Shown here piece after piece: positions 7,580 through 16,481 of a stretch of DNA of 64,000 nt (position 1 is the first letter of the stretch; every line of letters starts with the position of its first letter). The notes under the pieces are model-generated. The model was not told the origin of the DNA. It searched no databases and saw nothing but the letters and a program-made list of their open reading frames with translations. Location of the stretch: the NCBI GenBank assembly GCA_963739395.1, contig CAVUAE010000001.1:682001-746000 (forward strand), in the 5' to 3' direction. Origin of the DNA: RBG-13-51-18 sp963739395 (GTDB lineage Bacteria; Chloroflexota; Dehalococcoidia; Dehalococcoidales; RBG-16-60-22). Position numbers and translations under genes: made by a program.

Positions 7580-9093
7580 AAAAAGCTAAAACCATCATGA
7601 TACAAGGCACGGCATCGGCGGTGGGGAAAAGCGTCATCGCCGCAGCGTTATGCCGTATCTTTAAGCAGGATGGATATAAAGTAGCGCCGTTCAAGGCACA
7701 GAATATTGCGCTTAACTCCTTCGCTACAAAAGGAGGCGGGGAAATCGGGCGGGCGCAAGCAGTACAGGCGGAAGCCGCCGGTATTGAACCAAGTGTGGAC
7801 ATGAATCCGGTATTGCTTAAACCGACATCCAATTCTGGATGTCAGGTAGTTGTACTGGGAAAAGTCGTCAGGACGGTAGCGGCACAGGATTACAGCAATT
7901 ACTCCCTTTCCCTACTTAAAACCGTCACGGGGTCGTTAAACCGTTTACGTGCAGAATACGACATCGTTGTTATTGAAGGTGCGGGCAGCACTGCCGAGAT
8001 AAACTTAAAAGACCGGGAAATTGTGAACATGCGCATCGCCAAAGCGTCAGGTTCGCCGGTGCTGCTCGTCGGTGATATCGATAAAGGCGGTGTGTTCGCC
8101 TCGCTCGTCGGTACGTTAGAATTACTGGATAAAGAAGAACAACATTATGTCAAGGGATTAATTATTAACAAGTTTCGCGGGGACGTCGCCTTACTAAAGT
8201 CGGCTATCGACTTCGTCGAGAAAAAGACAAAGCTACCGGTACTTGGTATCATCCCTTATTTTAAGGATATCCGTATCGCCCAGGAGGACTCGGTTTATCT
8301 CGATGAACGGCAAAAGAACAACGTGTCAGGCAAACTAAATATCGCCATCATTCGTCTGCCGCATATTGCCTGCTACGATGATTTCGACCCGTTAGAAGAG
8401 GACGGCTGCAACGTGAATTATATTACCAAGCCCTCTGAACTTATGAATCCCCACCTTATTATCCTCCCCGGCACGAAAAGCACGACTAATGACATGCAAT
8501 ACCTGCACCAGTCCGGTTTTACAAAGGCAATTCTGGAAAAAGCCAAATCAGGCACACCCATTGTCGGCATTTGCGGCGGTTACCAGATACTCGGCAAGAA
8601 AATCCTCGACCCGCAAAAGGTGGAGTCGGACAAAACAGAAGTGGAAGGTTTAGGACTGCTTAACGTTATTACGGAGTTTGGTAAAGAGAAGTCCACCGTC
8701 CAGGTTAAAGCAAAATCAGTGTCTCAAAAAGGTCTCCTGACGAGAACGAAAGATATAGAAATAAGCGGATATGAAATTCATATGGGGCAGACGCGTAACG
8801 TAGAGAAAAACGCCGCTTTTAAAGTTGTTGAGGCATCTCAAGGCAAGCCGGATTATCACGACGGTGCGATAGACGCCACAGGGATGATACTGGGGACATA
8901 TATACATGGATTTTTTAATAGCGATAATTTCCGGCAAGTATTTTTCAATAACTTGCGGCGACGGTGGGGATTAAAGGAAAATAGCGGTAGCACCATCATG
9001 GATAAAGAACGCGAGTACGACAAACTGGCAGATGTAATTCGGCAAAATCTAGACATGACGTGTATATACAGGATAATCGAGGCAGGAATTTGA
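7576..9093 (+). CDS. cobQ: Adenosylcobyric acid synthase
   Basis: Glutamine- and ATP-dependent amidation of cobyrinic acid a,c-diamide side chains. The 505-aa protein has an N-terminal dethiobiotin-synthetase-like domain with P-loop GTASAVGKS and the motif FKAQNIALNS, and a C-terminal class I glutamine amidotransferase domain with nucleophile C333 in GICGGYQILG and histidine in GTYIHG near 440. Length and architecture are standard for CobQ/CbiP. Its presence beside otherwise pure salvage genes suggests remodelling of incompletely amidated corrinoids, or a partial pathway completed elsewhere in the genome. Confidence 0.96.
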   Translation: MKKAKTIMIQGTASAVGKSVIAAALCRIFKQDGYKVAPFKAQNIALNSFATKGGGEIGRAQAVQAEAAGIEPSVDMNPVLLKPTSNSGCQVVVLGKVVRTVAAQDYSNYSLSLLKTVTGSLNRLRAEYDIVVIEGAGSTAEINLKDREIVNMRIAKASGSPVLLVGDIDKGGVFASLVGTLELLDKEEQHYVKGLIINKFRGDVALLKSAIDFVEKKTKLPVLGIIPYFKDIRIAQEDSVYLDERQKNNVSGKLNIAIIRLPHIACYDDFDPLEEDGCNVNYITKPSELMNPHLIILPGTKSTTNDMQYLHQSGFTKAILEKAKSGTPIVGICGGYQILGKKILDPQKVESDKTEVEGLGLLNVITEFGKEKSTVQVKAKSVSQKGLLTRTKDIEISGYEIHMGQTRNVEKNAAFKVVEASQGKPDYHDGAIDATGMILGTYIHGFFNSDNFRQVFFNNLRRRWGLKENSGSTIMDKEREYDKLADVIRQNLDMTCIYRIIEAGI

Positions 9094-9635
9094 AAAGTAT
9101 TCTTTTAACCGGGGGCGCCCGCAGCGGAAAAAGTAAAATGGCTTTGGAGCTAGCAACGAAAGCTGGTGGACAAGTACTCTTTGTTGCGACCGCTGAAGCC
9201 GGCGACGACGAAATGCGGCAGCGTATCGAGAGGCACCGCAAATCGAGACCGAAGGACTGGAAGACGCTCGAGGTAGTAAGTCACATCGGCAACGCAATCA
9301 CAAAAAATACCAGCGGAGCAAAAACAGTAATCGTCGATTGTATTACCTTGCTTGTAAATAATATCTTTCAGCAGTACGACGAAAACACCGATGCCAAAGT
9401 CGTTGAGAAGGCGGTCATAGCTGAAATAGATGAGCTGTTAAATTGCATCAAACGTTCTCAAGCTAATTTTATCATCGTTACTAACGAGGTGGGGCTGGGG
9501 ATTGTGCCAGGTGATAAAGTCAGCCGTCTATATCGCGACCTACTAGGTAAAGCCAACCAGATGTTAGCGGAAAAAGTTGACGATGTATATTTGATGGTTG
9601 CCGGTATCGCCGTACCAATAAAAAGGCATAGCTAA
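9090..9635 (+). CDS. cobU: Adenosylcobinamide kinase / guanylyltransferase
   Basis: Bifunctional enzyme that phosphorylates adenosylcobinamide and adds GMP. The P-loop GGARSGKS lies at residues 8-15, followed by HRKSRPKDW and the characteristic VTNEVGLGIVPG near residue 135. I choose TTG at 9090, which overlaps the cobQ stop by four bases and places the P-loop at its usual distance from the N-terminus; an upstream GTG at 9060 would add ten residues unlike the family. The product is 181 aa, normal for CobU. It is the last gene of the corrinoid operon. Confidence 0.93.
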   Translation: MKSILLTGGARSGKSKMALELATKAGGQVLFVATAEAGDDEMRQRIERHRKSRPKDWKTLEVVSHIGNAITKNTSGAKTVIVDCITLLVNNIFQQYDENTDAKVVEKAVIAEIDELLNCIKRSQANFIIVTNEVGLGIVPGDKVSRLYRDLLGKANQMLAEKVDDVYLMVAGIAVPIKRHS

Positions 9636-9645
9636 ACTTTTATTA

Positions 9646-9674
9646 TTGACAGTTCCCCTTCGGTAGTGTAAGAT
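9646..9674 (+). promoter_or_regulatory. Sigma-70-type promoter of the GYD-protein gene
   Basis: TTGACA (9646-9651), 17 bases, TAAGAT (9669-9674). Predicted start near 9681. Confidence 0.7.
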
Positions 9675-9684
9675 ATTCTAATAG

Positions 9685-9719
9685 AGCCCTAAACAAAGTC
9701 GATAGGGCTAATTTTTTTT
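9685..9719 (+). terminator. Terminator-like hairpin at the transcript start
   Basis: AGCCCTA (9685-9691) pairs with TAGGGCT (9703-9709) and is followed by a run of eight T. It has all the signs of a rho-independent terminator, yet lies between the promoter at 9646-9674 and the GYD gene at 9734. It can end read-through from cobU and may also attenuate the new transcript. Confidence 0.75.
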
Positions 9720-9733
9720 AAGGGGTGAGGAAT

Positions 9734-10039
9734 ATGCCGTACTACATGATGCTAACCAAGCTAACCGACCACGGAAGAAAGACAATGATGCAGAATCCCG
9801 GCAGACTCTGGGAAGTGAACAAAGAGGTTGAGGGGATGGGAGCTAAGATATTATCCCAGTATGCCCTACTGGGCGAGTGGGACTTTGTTAACATCCTGGA
9901 AGCTCCTAATAATACCGTCATCGCCAGGGTAGCCTCCTCGCTTGGTTCGCGGGGAACCCTAGAGCCGCTGACTTTATCCGCTATTACGGTTGAAGACCTG
10001 ATCAAAGAAATTCAGATGGCAAAAGCCCTAACCAAATAA
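9734..10039 (+). CDS. GYD-domain protein
   Basis: 101-aa small soluble protein of the GYD family (dimeric alpha-beta, function poorly known). The sequence M-P-Y-Y-M-M-L-T-K-L-T opens as in the family, and the name-giving G-Y-D is G-E-W-D here (about residue 48). I use ATG 9734 rather than the in-frame GTG at 9725 because the ribosome binding site AGGGGTGAGG (9721-9730) precedes 9734. It has its own promoter and a terminator-like hairpin upstream and is not part of the corrinoid operon. Confidence 0.8.
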   Translation: MPYYMMLTKLTDHGRKTMMQNPGRLWEVNKEVEGMGAKILSQYALLGEWDFVNILEAPNNTVIARVASSLGSRGTLEPLTLSAITVEDLIKEIQMAKALTK

Positions 10040-10081
10040 GCCGTATCGCGCATTGGTAATATAATACCAAAGCTGAATAAA

Positions 10082-10127
10082 ACCACACCCGTGGGGAAAT
10101 TCTTTAAATCAAACTCCCGGGTGTGGT
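10082..10127. terminator. Long stem-loop, probable bidirectional terminator
   Basis: ACCACACCCG (10082-10091) and CGGGTGTGGT (10118-10127), a perfect 10-base stem with a 26-base loop. T-rich sequence follows on either strand. It sits between the GYD gene and the SpoU pseudogene. Confidence 0.6.
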
Positions 10128-10150
10128 ATTGTTTATGGGCGAGGCAAATC

Positions 10151-10899
10151 ATGCCGGAAAAATCTTTAAAATGGTACCATCAACTAGCGGATAAAAAGGG
10201 CAGACTCGAAGCTGGCTCATTCCTGGTCGAAGGGGAAAAAGCCATCCGTCAGATAGTCGCCAGTAACCCGGAAGCGATAACCGAAATTTTATCTGTGTCA
10301 GAACCACCGCCGCTTTTTTCTAAATATCCAATACGTACCATTTCCGCCAGCCAGTTTCGCTATATCAGCAGCGTGCAAACACCGCAGGGTATCATAGCGG
10401 TCGTGAAAAGCCCGGATGATATTTACTCCCCCAATCTGCTTAAAAATACAGGCAAACATATACTGCTGCTGGAAGATATCCAGGACCCGGTAATGTGGGC
10501 ACGCTTATCCGCACTGCCGCTGCCCTGGGATATGATGGTGTGATATTAACGGAAAGCTGTGCCGACCCATTAAGTCCCAAGTGCGTTCAGGCTAGCGCGG
10601 GGACAGTACTATCTGTTTGGATTAGAAGGACAACGGAATATAAGGAGATTTTGCAGACTTTAAAGGGAAAAGATTATAAAATAGTCGCCGCCGACGTCAG
10701 AGGCAGCGATAAGCCAAATATTTTAACGCAACAGGAAAAACTGGTGCTAGCGTTGGGCAACGAAGCTGCAGGACTATCTAAAGAGCTGCTCGAAATAGCC
10801 GATTATCGCGTGCGTATACCCATCCTGCCGGAAAAAGCAGAAAGCTTAAACGTTGCCGCCTGCGGGGCAATACTAATGTATTTAAGCTCCGTGAAGTAA
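10151..10899 (+). pseudogene. SpoU/TrmH-family RNA 2'-O-methyltransferase, frameshifted
   Basis: The gene is read in two overlapping frames. The first (from ATG 10151) covers the substrate-binding N-terminal domain, from W-Y-H-Q-L-A-D-K-K-G-R to LLLEDIQDP near 10490. The second resumes at VGTLIRTAAALGYDGVILT (10492 on) and ends in the SPOUT motif with AESLNVAACGAIL. The family consensus at the junction is D-P-G-N-V-G-T, coded here by GACCCGGTAATGTGGGCACG, which lacks one G compared with an in-frame GACCCGGGTAATGTG. One missing base in a short G run explains everything else being intact. It is either a very young pseudogene or a sequencing error; programmed frameshifting is less likely. Confidence 0.88.
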
Positions 10900-10931
10900 A
10901 AGTACCGATAAAACGAGGTTATTGAAAAATA

Positions 10932-11711
10932 ATGAAAATTCCTAATATAAAACCCTTTAGTTCTCAATGGTTTCAATGGCTAGCGAGGTTTTTACTGCTG
11001 TCATCTTCGGTCGCCGCTTTTATCCTTAGCTTTTACCATTCGCTGCACGGCTTTCAATACGTATATTCAGACTTCATGTATAGCAGAGTAGGCACAAACG
11101 CAGCGTTAGCTTTTGCGCTGCCGCTATTGGTGCTGGCTTTAGTTGCCTGGTTTCGGCCCCGTGCCGGCGGTATAACGGCGACACTCTGGATACTCACCAT
11201 ACTGGTAATTTTTTTAGTGAGACTCATTAACGAGTATTTTGATGGTTATAATAATTCGATGTTTTGGCCTATCGGCATCGTTTACTTGATCGGGGCAATA
11301 ATGCACCTTTTCCTACCGCGTGATAAAGAAAACTCCCTGCCTGCCGATGCGAGATTCAGATGGGCTGCCATAATCGCTACCTTCGCCGCGCCGGCAGCCT
11401 TTATAATCCTCTCGATTTGGATTTATATATTTAAAAACATACCGGCCGGAACTGGTATAGGCTTGTTATTTTTCTCGCCGTTGGCAATTATCCTTGGAAT
11501 AATCGCTGTGGCTTGGCCGTTCTATGGCGGCATCGGTATAATCATCGTCGGAAGTCTGTTTTTCTCCTTAACTCTAGTAACAGACCACTATCCGATGTAT
11601 TATGTACCAATCTCAAGCGTCTTTATTATCGGCGGCACGCTTCACCTGATGAGAGAACGATTATTCGGCTGGCCTCATTTATCCATGCCTCGTTTAAGTC
11701 CGCGGATATAA
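10932..11711 (+). CDS. Multi-pass membrane protein of unknown function
   Basis: 259-aa protein with about seven or eight hydrophobic segments spread along its length and short polar loops (first span near residues 18-35, last near 215-235). I do not recognise a family. Start ATG 10932 has only a weak ribosome binding site. Its 3' end overlaps the convergent DinB-like gene by 37 bases, which argues that both stops are real. There is no functional context. Confidence 0.6.
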   Translation: MKIPNIKPFSSQWFQWLARFLLLSSSVAAFILSFYHSLHGFQYVYSDFMYSRVGTNAALAFALPLLVLALVAWFRPRAGGITATLWILTILVIFLVRLINEYFDGYNNSMFWPIGIVYLIGAIMHLFLPRDKENSLPADARFRWAAIIATFAAPAAFIILSIWIYIFKNIPAGTGIGLLFFSPLAIILGIIAVAWPFYGGIGIIIVGSLFFSLTLVTDHYPMYYVPISSVFIIGGTLHLMRERLFGWPHLSMPRLSPRI

Positions 11712-12184
11712 GACATCTCACCGGTGTGCGAGGTAGCATGGCTGACAAGTATCGAGAAAACTATTGCCATGGGTAACGGACCAAAGCGCATCTTGATTTG
11801 TTTATCGAAATCCGCGGCTTTTAGAGTGTCCAGGTAAGCCAGAGTGGCTTTACGGACGGTAGCGCCGTAGTCAAGAATAGCCTGGAGCTTAGGCACTTTA
11901 AAATTATCCACCTGTTCTACGGTGTAGTGGGCGCCAGCTTCGGTAACCGGTAGTCCAAGCTTCTCATACCACTTTTCTGTTTCCCACAATTCTTTCTTTT
12001 CCTGAACCATAGTATGGATAAATGAGTCCTCTACTTTATAGACGTGAAAGAGGATTAAACCGATTGGGTTACAGCCGCTTTTAGGCTGCCAGGATATTTC
12101 TTCCTGTGTCAAGGTTTCAACTACCCTCTTAATAGCCTGGTCAGTGCCATCAAGCTGCCCTTTGATAAATTCTTTAATCTCCAT
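11675..12184 (-). CDS. DinB-superfamily protein
   Basis: 169-aa four-helix-bundle protein of the DinB/YfiT type, a family of metal-dependent thiol transferases and damage-induced proteins. Likely metal ligands are H47 (FHVYKVEDSFIH) and H149/H153 (SHATSHTGE), the usual one-plus-two histidine pattern. The ATG at 12184 has a strong ribosome binding site (AGGAGGG on the minus strand). Its substrate (bacillithiol, mycothiol or other) cannot be told. It converges on and overlaps the membrane-protein gene. Confidence 0.85.
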   Translation of the reverse strand: MEIKEFIKGQLDGTDQAIKRVVETLTQEEISWQPKSGCNPIGLILFHVYKVEDSFIHTMVQEKKELWETEKWYEKLGLPVTEAGAHYTVEQVDNFKVPKLQAILDYGATVRKATLAYLDTLKAADFDKQIKMRFGPLPMAIVFSILVSHATSHTGEMSYIRGLKRGMDK

Positions 12185-12306
12185 TTTCCCTCCTGCTATA
12201 CAATAAATAACATCTTTTTTGTATTATAGTCACAGGTAGGCAAGTATAGTCAACCGATATATCGTTGAATTAAAGGGCAGGAAGGTAATAGAATAGAGGA
12301 TAAACC

Positions 12307-13506
12307 ATGAAATACAATTTCGACCAGGTACACTCCAGGCGGGACACCAATAGCGCTAAATGGGACGCCGTCAAAGCCATCTTCGGGAGCGACGATGTAA
12401 TTCCCATGTGGGTAGCGGATATGGACTTTCCTGCCGCCCAGCCAATTATCGAGGCGCTGAAAAAGCGTGCCGAACACCCATTCTACGGCTATACTCAACC
12501 GGGGAAGAATGTTGTCGAGGCAGTGGTTGACCGACTAAAGCGTAAATTTAACTGGGAGATAAATCCGGAATGGGTGGTCTTTACGCCCGGCGTGATTCCG
12601 GCCATCAATGCCGCCATAAAATCTCTAACCCACCCCGGCGACGAAATTATTGTGCAGGAGCCGGTTTACTACCCCTTTTTCTCTTGTGTGAAGTCCAATG
12701 GCTGCCAGATAGTGAATAATCAACTAAAATTTAAAGATGGCCGTTACGAAATGGACTTCGCTGACCTGGAAAGTAAATTCTCGCCGCAAGGCATGATGCA
12801 CTTCGGCAGCAGCCGTATTAAAGCTCTCGTCCTGTGCAACCCCCATAATCCTATCGGGCGGGTGTGGGGACGGGAGGACCTAATTAAGCTGGGGAAAATC
12901 GTCATCGGGCACGGGGCGACTGTCATCTCTGACGAGATTCACTGTGAACTTTTGTTCAAGGGCTATAAACACACACCGTTCGCGTCTATCTCTAAAGAGT
13001 TCGAACAAAACTGCATCGTCTGCATGGCGCCGAGCAAGACTTTCAACCTGGCAGGCTTAAGCGCTTCCTCCATCATTATCCCCAATAAAAAACTCCGCGA
13101 TGGTTTTCGCGAGGCGGGCGTGACACATGGCATCAATCTCTTCGGGCTTACCGGGCTTGAGGCAGCATATAAATACGGCGATGAGTGGCTGGAGCAGCTC
13201 CTCGACTATCTGCAGGGAAATCTGGATTTTACTATTAAATATTTCCAAGAAAATATACCTAAAATAAAGGTAATTAAGCCGCAGGGTACTTACCTGCTCT
13301 GGCTAGATTGCCGCGGACTGGGTATGGACGATAAAACCTTAAGTGACTTCATGAAAAAGCAAGCCAAATTGGGACTGGACGACGGCTTTATGTTCGGGGC
13401 GGGAGGTTCGGGGTTTGAAAGAATGAATATCGCCTGTCCGCGTTCGATATTAAAAGACGCTCTGCAAAGAATCGAAAAAGCGGTTAAAAACTTAAAGAAA
13501 GGATAA
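12307..13506 (+). CDS. PatB/MalY-type PLP aminotransferase (C-S lyase)
   Basis: 399-aa fold-type I PLP enzyme of the MalY/PatB branch, which typically cleaves cystathionine or cysteine. Features: WVADMDFPAA near residue 34, the substrate-loop PVYYPF, NPHNPIGRVW, D-E-I-H-C-E-L and the PLP lysine K244 in APSKTFNLAGL. Ribosome binding site GAGG precedes ATG 12307. Three bases separate it from the duplicated-cupin gene, so they form an operon. A cysteine-sulfur role would fit the sulfur-handling genes at 14550-16335. Confidence 0.9.
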   Translation: MKYNFDQVHSRRDTNSAKWDAVKAIFGSDDVIPMWVADMDFPAAQPIIEALKKRAEHPFYGYTQPGKNVVEAVVDRLKRKFNWEINPEWVVFTPGVIPAINAAIKSLTHPGDEIIVQEPVYYPFFSCVKSNGCQIVNNQLKFKDGRYEMDFADLESKFSPQGMMHFGSSRIKALVLCNPHNPIGRVWGREDLIKLGKIVIGHGATVISDEIHCELLFKGYKHTPFASISKEFEQNCIVCMAPSKTFNLAGLSASSIIIPNKKLRDGFREAGVTHGINLFGLTGLEAAYKYGDEWLEQLLDYLQGNLDFTIKYFQENIPKIKVIKPQGTYLLWLDCRGLGMDDKTLSDFMKKQAKLGLDDGFMFGAGGSGFERMNIACPRSILKDALQRIEKAVKNLKKG

Positions 13507-13509
13507 ACT

Positions 13510-14505
13510 ATGACTCAACTACGTTACGCTAAAAACATCGTCACCGACACCCGGGAGTACACACCTCAAGAAATCGCCATGATGCAGGAGATGATGAAAA
13601 AAGGCCCTCCTATTCAATCCACCATCGAGCTGATACGACTGCTCTGGATGGACGACTCCAAGGTAGAAGGGGCTAATCTCTATATGGAGTGCATCTGGCT
13701 CTGGGGTGGAAAAACCACATCAGGCACTACCGAAGAACCACATGTCCACGGCCATAGCGAGGTCATCGGTTTCATCAGCAGCGACCCAAATAATCCTAAG
13801 GAACTGGACGCCAAGATGGAGATAATCCTCGGCGACGAGACACACTGGCTTACGAAAAGCTGTCTGGTGCATGTGCCTGCGGGGATGAAACACTGCCCGT
13901 TGACTTTCCGCGAGGTGAACCGACCGGTGTTCTTCTTTACCTTAATGCCCATCAGCCGCTACGGACGTAGAGCGGAATCCGGGCAACCCCCAAATGCGCC
14001 ACCAATAAAAATTCCCGAATTTAAAGCGCCGCCTAAGGATGCGTCAGGCACACGTTACGGCCGATACATTATCACCGAGCCGAAGTTCCACGGACCGCCA
14101 CCGGATAAAGGGAAAAAACTGCCACCTCCCCCTAAGCCAAAAGCTAAGACTACCCATATGGTATCGTTGGACAGCGAGGTCTCGCCCGGGGCTTTTTACG
14201 TTGACTTCGTCTGGATATGGAGCGGGGATATGACAATGGCGCCGGAGCCGCACACCCATGACTTTGACGAAATGATAGGGCTGGTAAGTGGACCGGGTAA
14301 ATCCAATCCGCGCGCGATGGACGGCGATGTTTCTATTAAACTCGGCAGCGAAACGCACCACATTACGCAGAGTTCACTCGTCTACGTGCCGAAGGGACTG
14401 AAGCACTGCCCTATTGAATTTAAGAACATCAAACGTCCGGTACTTTGTTTCACCATCGGCAATACGCCGGGTTGGAGTCAGACGGGAAAGAAGTTAAAGG
14501 CATAG
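13510..14505 (+). CDS. Duplicated cupin-like protein
   Basis: 331-aa protein made of two tandem copies of one cupin-like domain, about residues 40-155 and 215-325, joined by a proline/lysine-rich linker. Each copy keeps the order: E-C-I-W-L-W-G (F-V-W-I-W-S-G in copy 2), a histidine cluster PHVHGHSEVIGF (PHTHDFDEMIGL), a G-D/S-E-T-H strand, V-P-A-G-M-K-H-C-P (V-P-K-G-L-K-H-C-P) and R-P-V-x-F-F-T. The histidines and the conserved H-C-P could bind metal. No signal peptide. Family name and substrate are unknown to me. It is translated right behind the PatB-like gene. Confidence 0.75.
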   Translation: MTQLRYAKNIVTDTREYTPQEIAMMQEMMKKGPPIQSTIELIRLLWMDDSKVEGANLYMECIWLWGGKTTSGTTEEPHVHGHSEVIGFISSDPNNPKELDAKMEIILGDETHWLTKSCLVHVPAGMKHCPLTFREVNRPVFFFTLMPISRYGRRAESGQPPNAPPIKIPEFKAPPKDASGTRYGRYIITEPKFHGPPPDKGKKLPPPPKPKAKTTHMVSLDSEVSPGAFYVDFVWIWSGDMTMAPEPHTHDFDEMIGLVSGPGKSNPRAMDGDVSIKLGSETHHITQSSLVYVPKGLKHCPIEFKNIKRPVLCFTIGNTPGWSQTGKKLKA

Positions 14506-14549
14506 CCATCATTTGTGCTAATACCATTGATATAATGTATTATTGAAAT

Positions 14550-15902
14550 ATGGCGATAACGCAAAACGATAAATGGGTGGCGGCAATCAGAAAAGATTTC
14601 CCCGCGCTTAAAAACAAACGTAACGGTAAACCACCCATCTACTTTGATAACGCTTGCACGACACTGGTACCGCAGCAAGTCATTGACGCTCTGAATGAGT
14701 ATTATACTAGTTTTCCCGGCTGTGGCGGCGCGAGAAGTCGCCATTGGTTCGCCCAGGAAGTTAATGACCGCATCGAAGGCAATCCTGATAAAGGCATTAA
14801 GGGTTCCCGCCAGATAATCAAAGAATACATTAATGCCAAATCAGAAAAGGAAATCGTCTTTACCCAGAACGCCAGTCATGCGATTAACATCGTGGCGCTG
14901 GGCTTTAAATTTAAACCTGGCAATGTTGTCCTGTTAACCGATAAAGAGCATAATTCCAACCTCCTGCCCTGGCTGCGTTTGCAGAAGAAGGGACTTATCA
15001 AAGTCGACCATATTCCGGCGAATAAAGACGAGATAATTAACCTCGATATACTCAAAGAGAAGCTGAAAAATAATCAGGTTGCCTTAGTAAGCATGTCTTA
15101 CACATCGAATCTAACGGGCTATACTATTCCTGCCGATGAAATTATCAAGCTGGCTCATGCTCATGGAGCAAAAGTGCTGCTCGATGCCGCGCAAACGATG
15201 TCCCACCATATTATTGACGTGCAAAAACTGGATATTGATTTTCTAGCTCTTTCGATACATAAAATCTGCGGACCAAAAGGGGTGGGAATTCTTTACGGCA
15301 AACAAGAGTTGCTTGGTAAAGCTCTCCACGAAGAAGATGACCCTGCCGACGCCATCGAGCCATATATATTAGGTGGCGGAACGGTCAGTGACTCTACCTA
15401 CGATACTTATTCCTTATTAGAGCCGCCGGAACGTTTTGAGGTGGGCATCCAGAATTATGGCGGGCAGATAGCCGCGGGCACTGCCGTGCAATACCTGCAA
15501 AAAATCGGCATGGATAAAATAAGCAGTCACATGAATTACTTGAACCAATATCTAACAGAACAGCTCTTAAAAAAGTACGGCAAGACGGGTTGGTTCAGTA
15601 TCCTTGGTCCTGCCGATGCCGCGCGACGGGGCGGTATATTGACCTTTGAGGTTAGACGCCCTAATGCCGTGGGTATCGCCGAAGAGCTTAGCGATAGAAA
15701 CAATATTATGATTCGCGACGGCGTTTTTTGCGTCCATTCTTATCTAAACTATAAGTTTGGGCAAGGTTGGATGCGTCCTCGCTTGCCATCCGAACATAGA
15801 ATGACTTACCGCGTTTCTCTATATTTTTATAACACTTTAGCAGAATGCAATATTTTCTTGGATACACTGCAAACTATTTTTAAAGAACGCAGCTACCTGT
15901 AA
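14550..15902 (+). CDS. Class V aminotransferase, cysteine desulfurase-like
   Basis: 450-aa PLP enzyme of the SufS/CsdA type, longer than usual (about 405 aa). PLP lysine is K238 in ALSIHKICGPKGVGILYG; D-A-A-Q-T-M-S-H-H precedes it; Y-F-D-N-A-C-T-T-L-V-P is the family start. C394 in R-D-G-V-F-C-V-H lies where the persulfide cysteine of SufS sits, though the flanking residues differ. The ATG has no clear ribosome binding site; a TATAAT at 14531-14536 lies so close that the mRNA leader would be very short. The NifU-like gene 25 bases downstream supports a role in iron-sulfur or sulfur transfer. Confidence 0.85.
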   Translation: MAITQNDKWVAAIRKDFPALKNKRNGKPPIYFDNACTTLVPQQVIDALNEYYTSFPGCGGARSRHWFAQEVNDRIEGNPDKGIKGSRQIIKEYINAKSEKEIVFTQNASHAINIVALGFKFKPGNVVLLTDKEHNSNLLPWLRLQKKGLIKVDHIPANKDEIINLDILKEKLKNNQVALVSMSYTSNLTGYTIPADEIIKLAHAHGAKVLLDAAQTMSHHIIDVQKLDIDFLALSIHKICGPKGVGILYGKQELLGKALHEEDDPADAIEPYILGGGTVSDSTYDTYSLLEPPERFEVGIQNYGGQIAAGTAVQYLQKIGMDKISSHMNYLNQYLTEQLLKKYGKTGWFSILGPADAARRGGILTFEVRRPNAVGIAEELSDRNNIMIRDGVFCVHSYLNYKFGQGWMRPRLPSEHRMTYRVSLYFYNTLAECNIFLDTLQTIFKERSYL

Positions 15903-15927
15903 ATAATCCAGAAGGATAACACACTAA

Positions 15928-16335
15928 ATGGACGAACTGGTTATCAAATATTATCGCCGCTTGTGTAAGAATGGTTTCGAGCATGCCGGTGAATTGGAAA
16001 GTCCGTCGATATTCCTGGATACCGTCGGCGAGAAGATACGGATTTGCTCGCACGTCAGCCACGCTTATTTGCATATTTATATCAACATCCGCGATGGTGT
16101 TATTGACGATATTAAATATCTTTGCACCTGCGACCCCACCGCTAATGTCGTCGTTGAAATTCTTTGCTCCTTAATTAAAGGCAAGACCATCAAAGAGGCA
16201 GAAGCCTTGACCGAAAAGGACTTTTCTCAGGCGCTGGGAACCATCGAAGCAGAGTTCCTGAAAAAATCCAGGGGTATTATCGAGTTATTACACCGGGGCA
16301 TCGACCGTTATAAGGCAGGCAGCCAAAAGTCTTGA
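15928..16335 (+). CDS. NifU/IscU-like scaffold protein
   Basis: 135-aa protein related to the NifU N-terminal (IscU/SufU) fold. Cysteines occur in R-I-C-S-H-V-S-H, Y-L-C-T-C-D-P-T-A-N and E-I-L-C-S-L-I-K-G-K-T, and the helix K-G-K-T-I-K-E-A-E-A-L-T is typical of the family. The third IscU cysteine region near the C-terminus is absent, so cluster assembly may differ from classical IscU. Paired with the desulfurase-like gene, it would be the sulfur acceptor. Confidence 0.75.
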   Translation: MDELVIKYYRRLCKNGFEHAGELESPSIFLDTVGEKIRICSHVSHAYLHIYINIRDGVIDDIKYLCTCDPTANVVVEILCSLIKGKTIKEAEALTEKDFSQALGTIEAEFLKKSRGIIELLHRGIDRYKAGSQKS

Positions 16336-16375
16336 TTGCTAATTTATTGACAAATTAATATAATAATGATACTTT
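16336..16375 (+). promoter_or_regulatory. Promoter region of the molybdenum hydroxylase gene
   Basis: Two overlapping sigma-70-type pairs: TTGCTA (16336-16341) with 17 bases to TATAAT (16359-16364), and TTGACA (16347-16352) with 17 bases to TACTTT (16370-16375). The 146-base gap is very AT-rich, and an AAAGGGAGG ribosome binding site lies 10 bases before the ATG. Confidence 0.6.
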
Positions 16376-16481
16376 AATTACAATGTACTGCTTAAATTAA
16401 TACAAATTAAAAAATCAACTTAAATCTTATCAACAAAACATCCACAGAATTCAAGCAAAACCATAAAAGGGAGGCAATCAA

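Noticed and set aside
10091..10150. N-terminal extension of the SpoU gene from GTG 10091
   Set aside because: This stretch is the loop and arm of a 10-base inverted repeat; the family-like sequence begins at ATG 10151.
12200..12270. Promoter of the DinB-like gene (TTGACT and TATAAT, minus strand)
   Set aside because: Both boxes exist but the 19-base spacer is too long to call with confidence.
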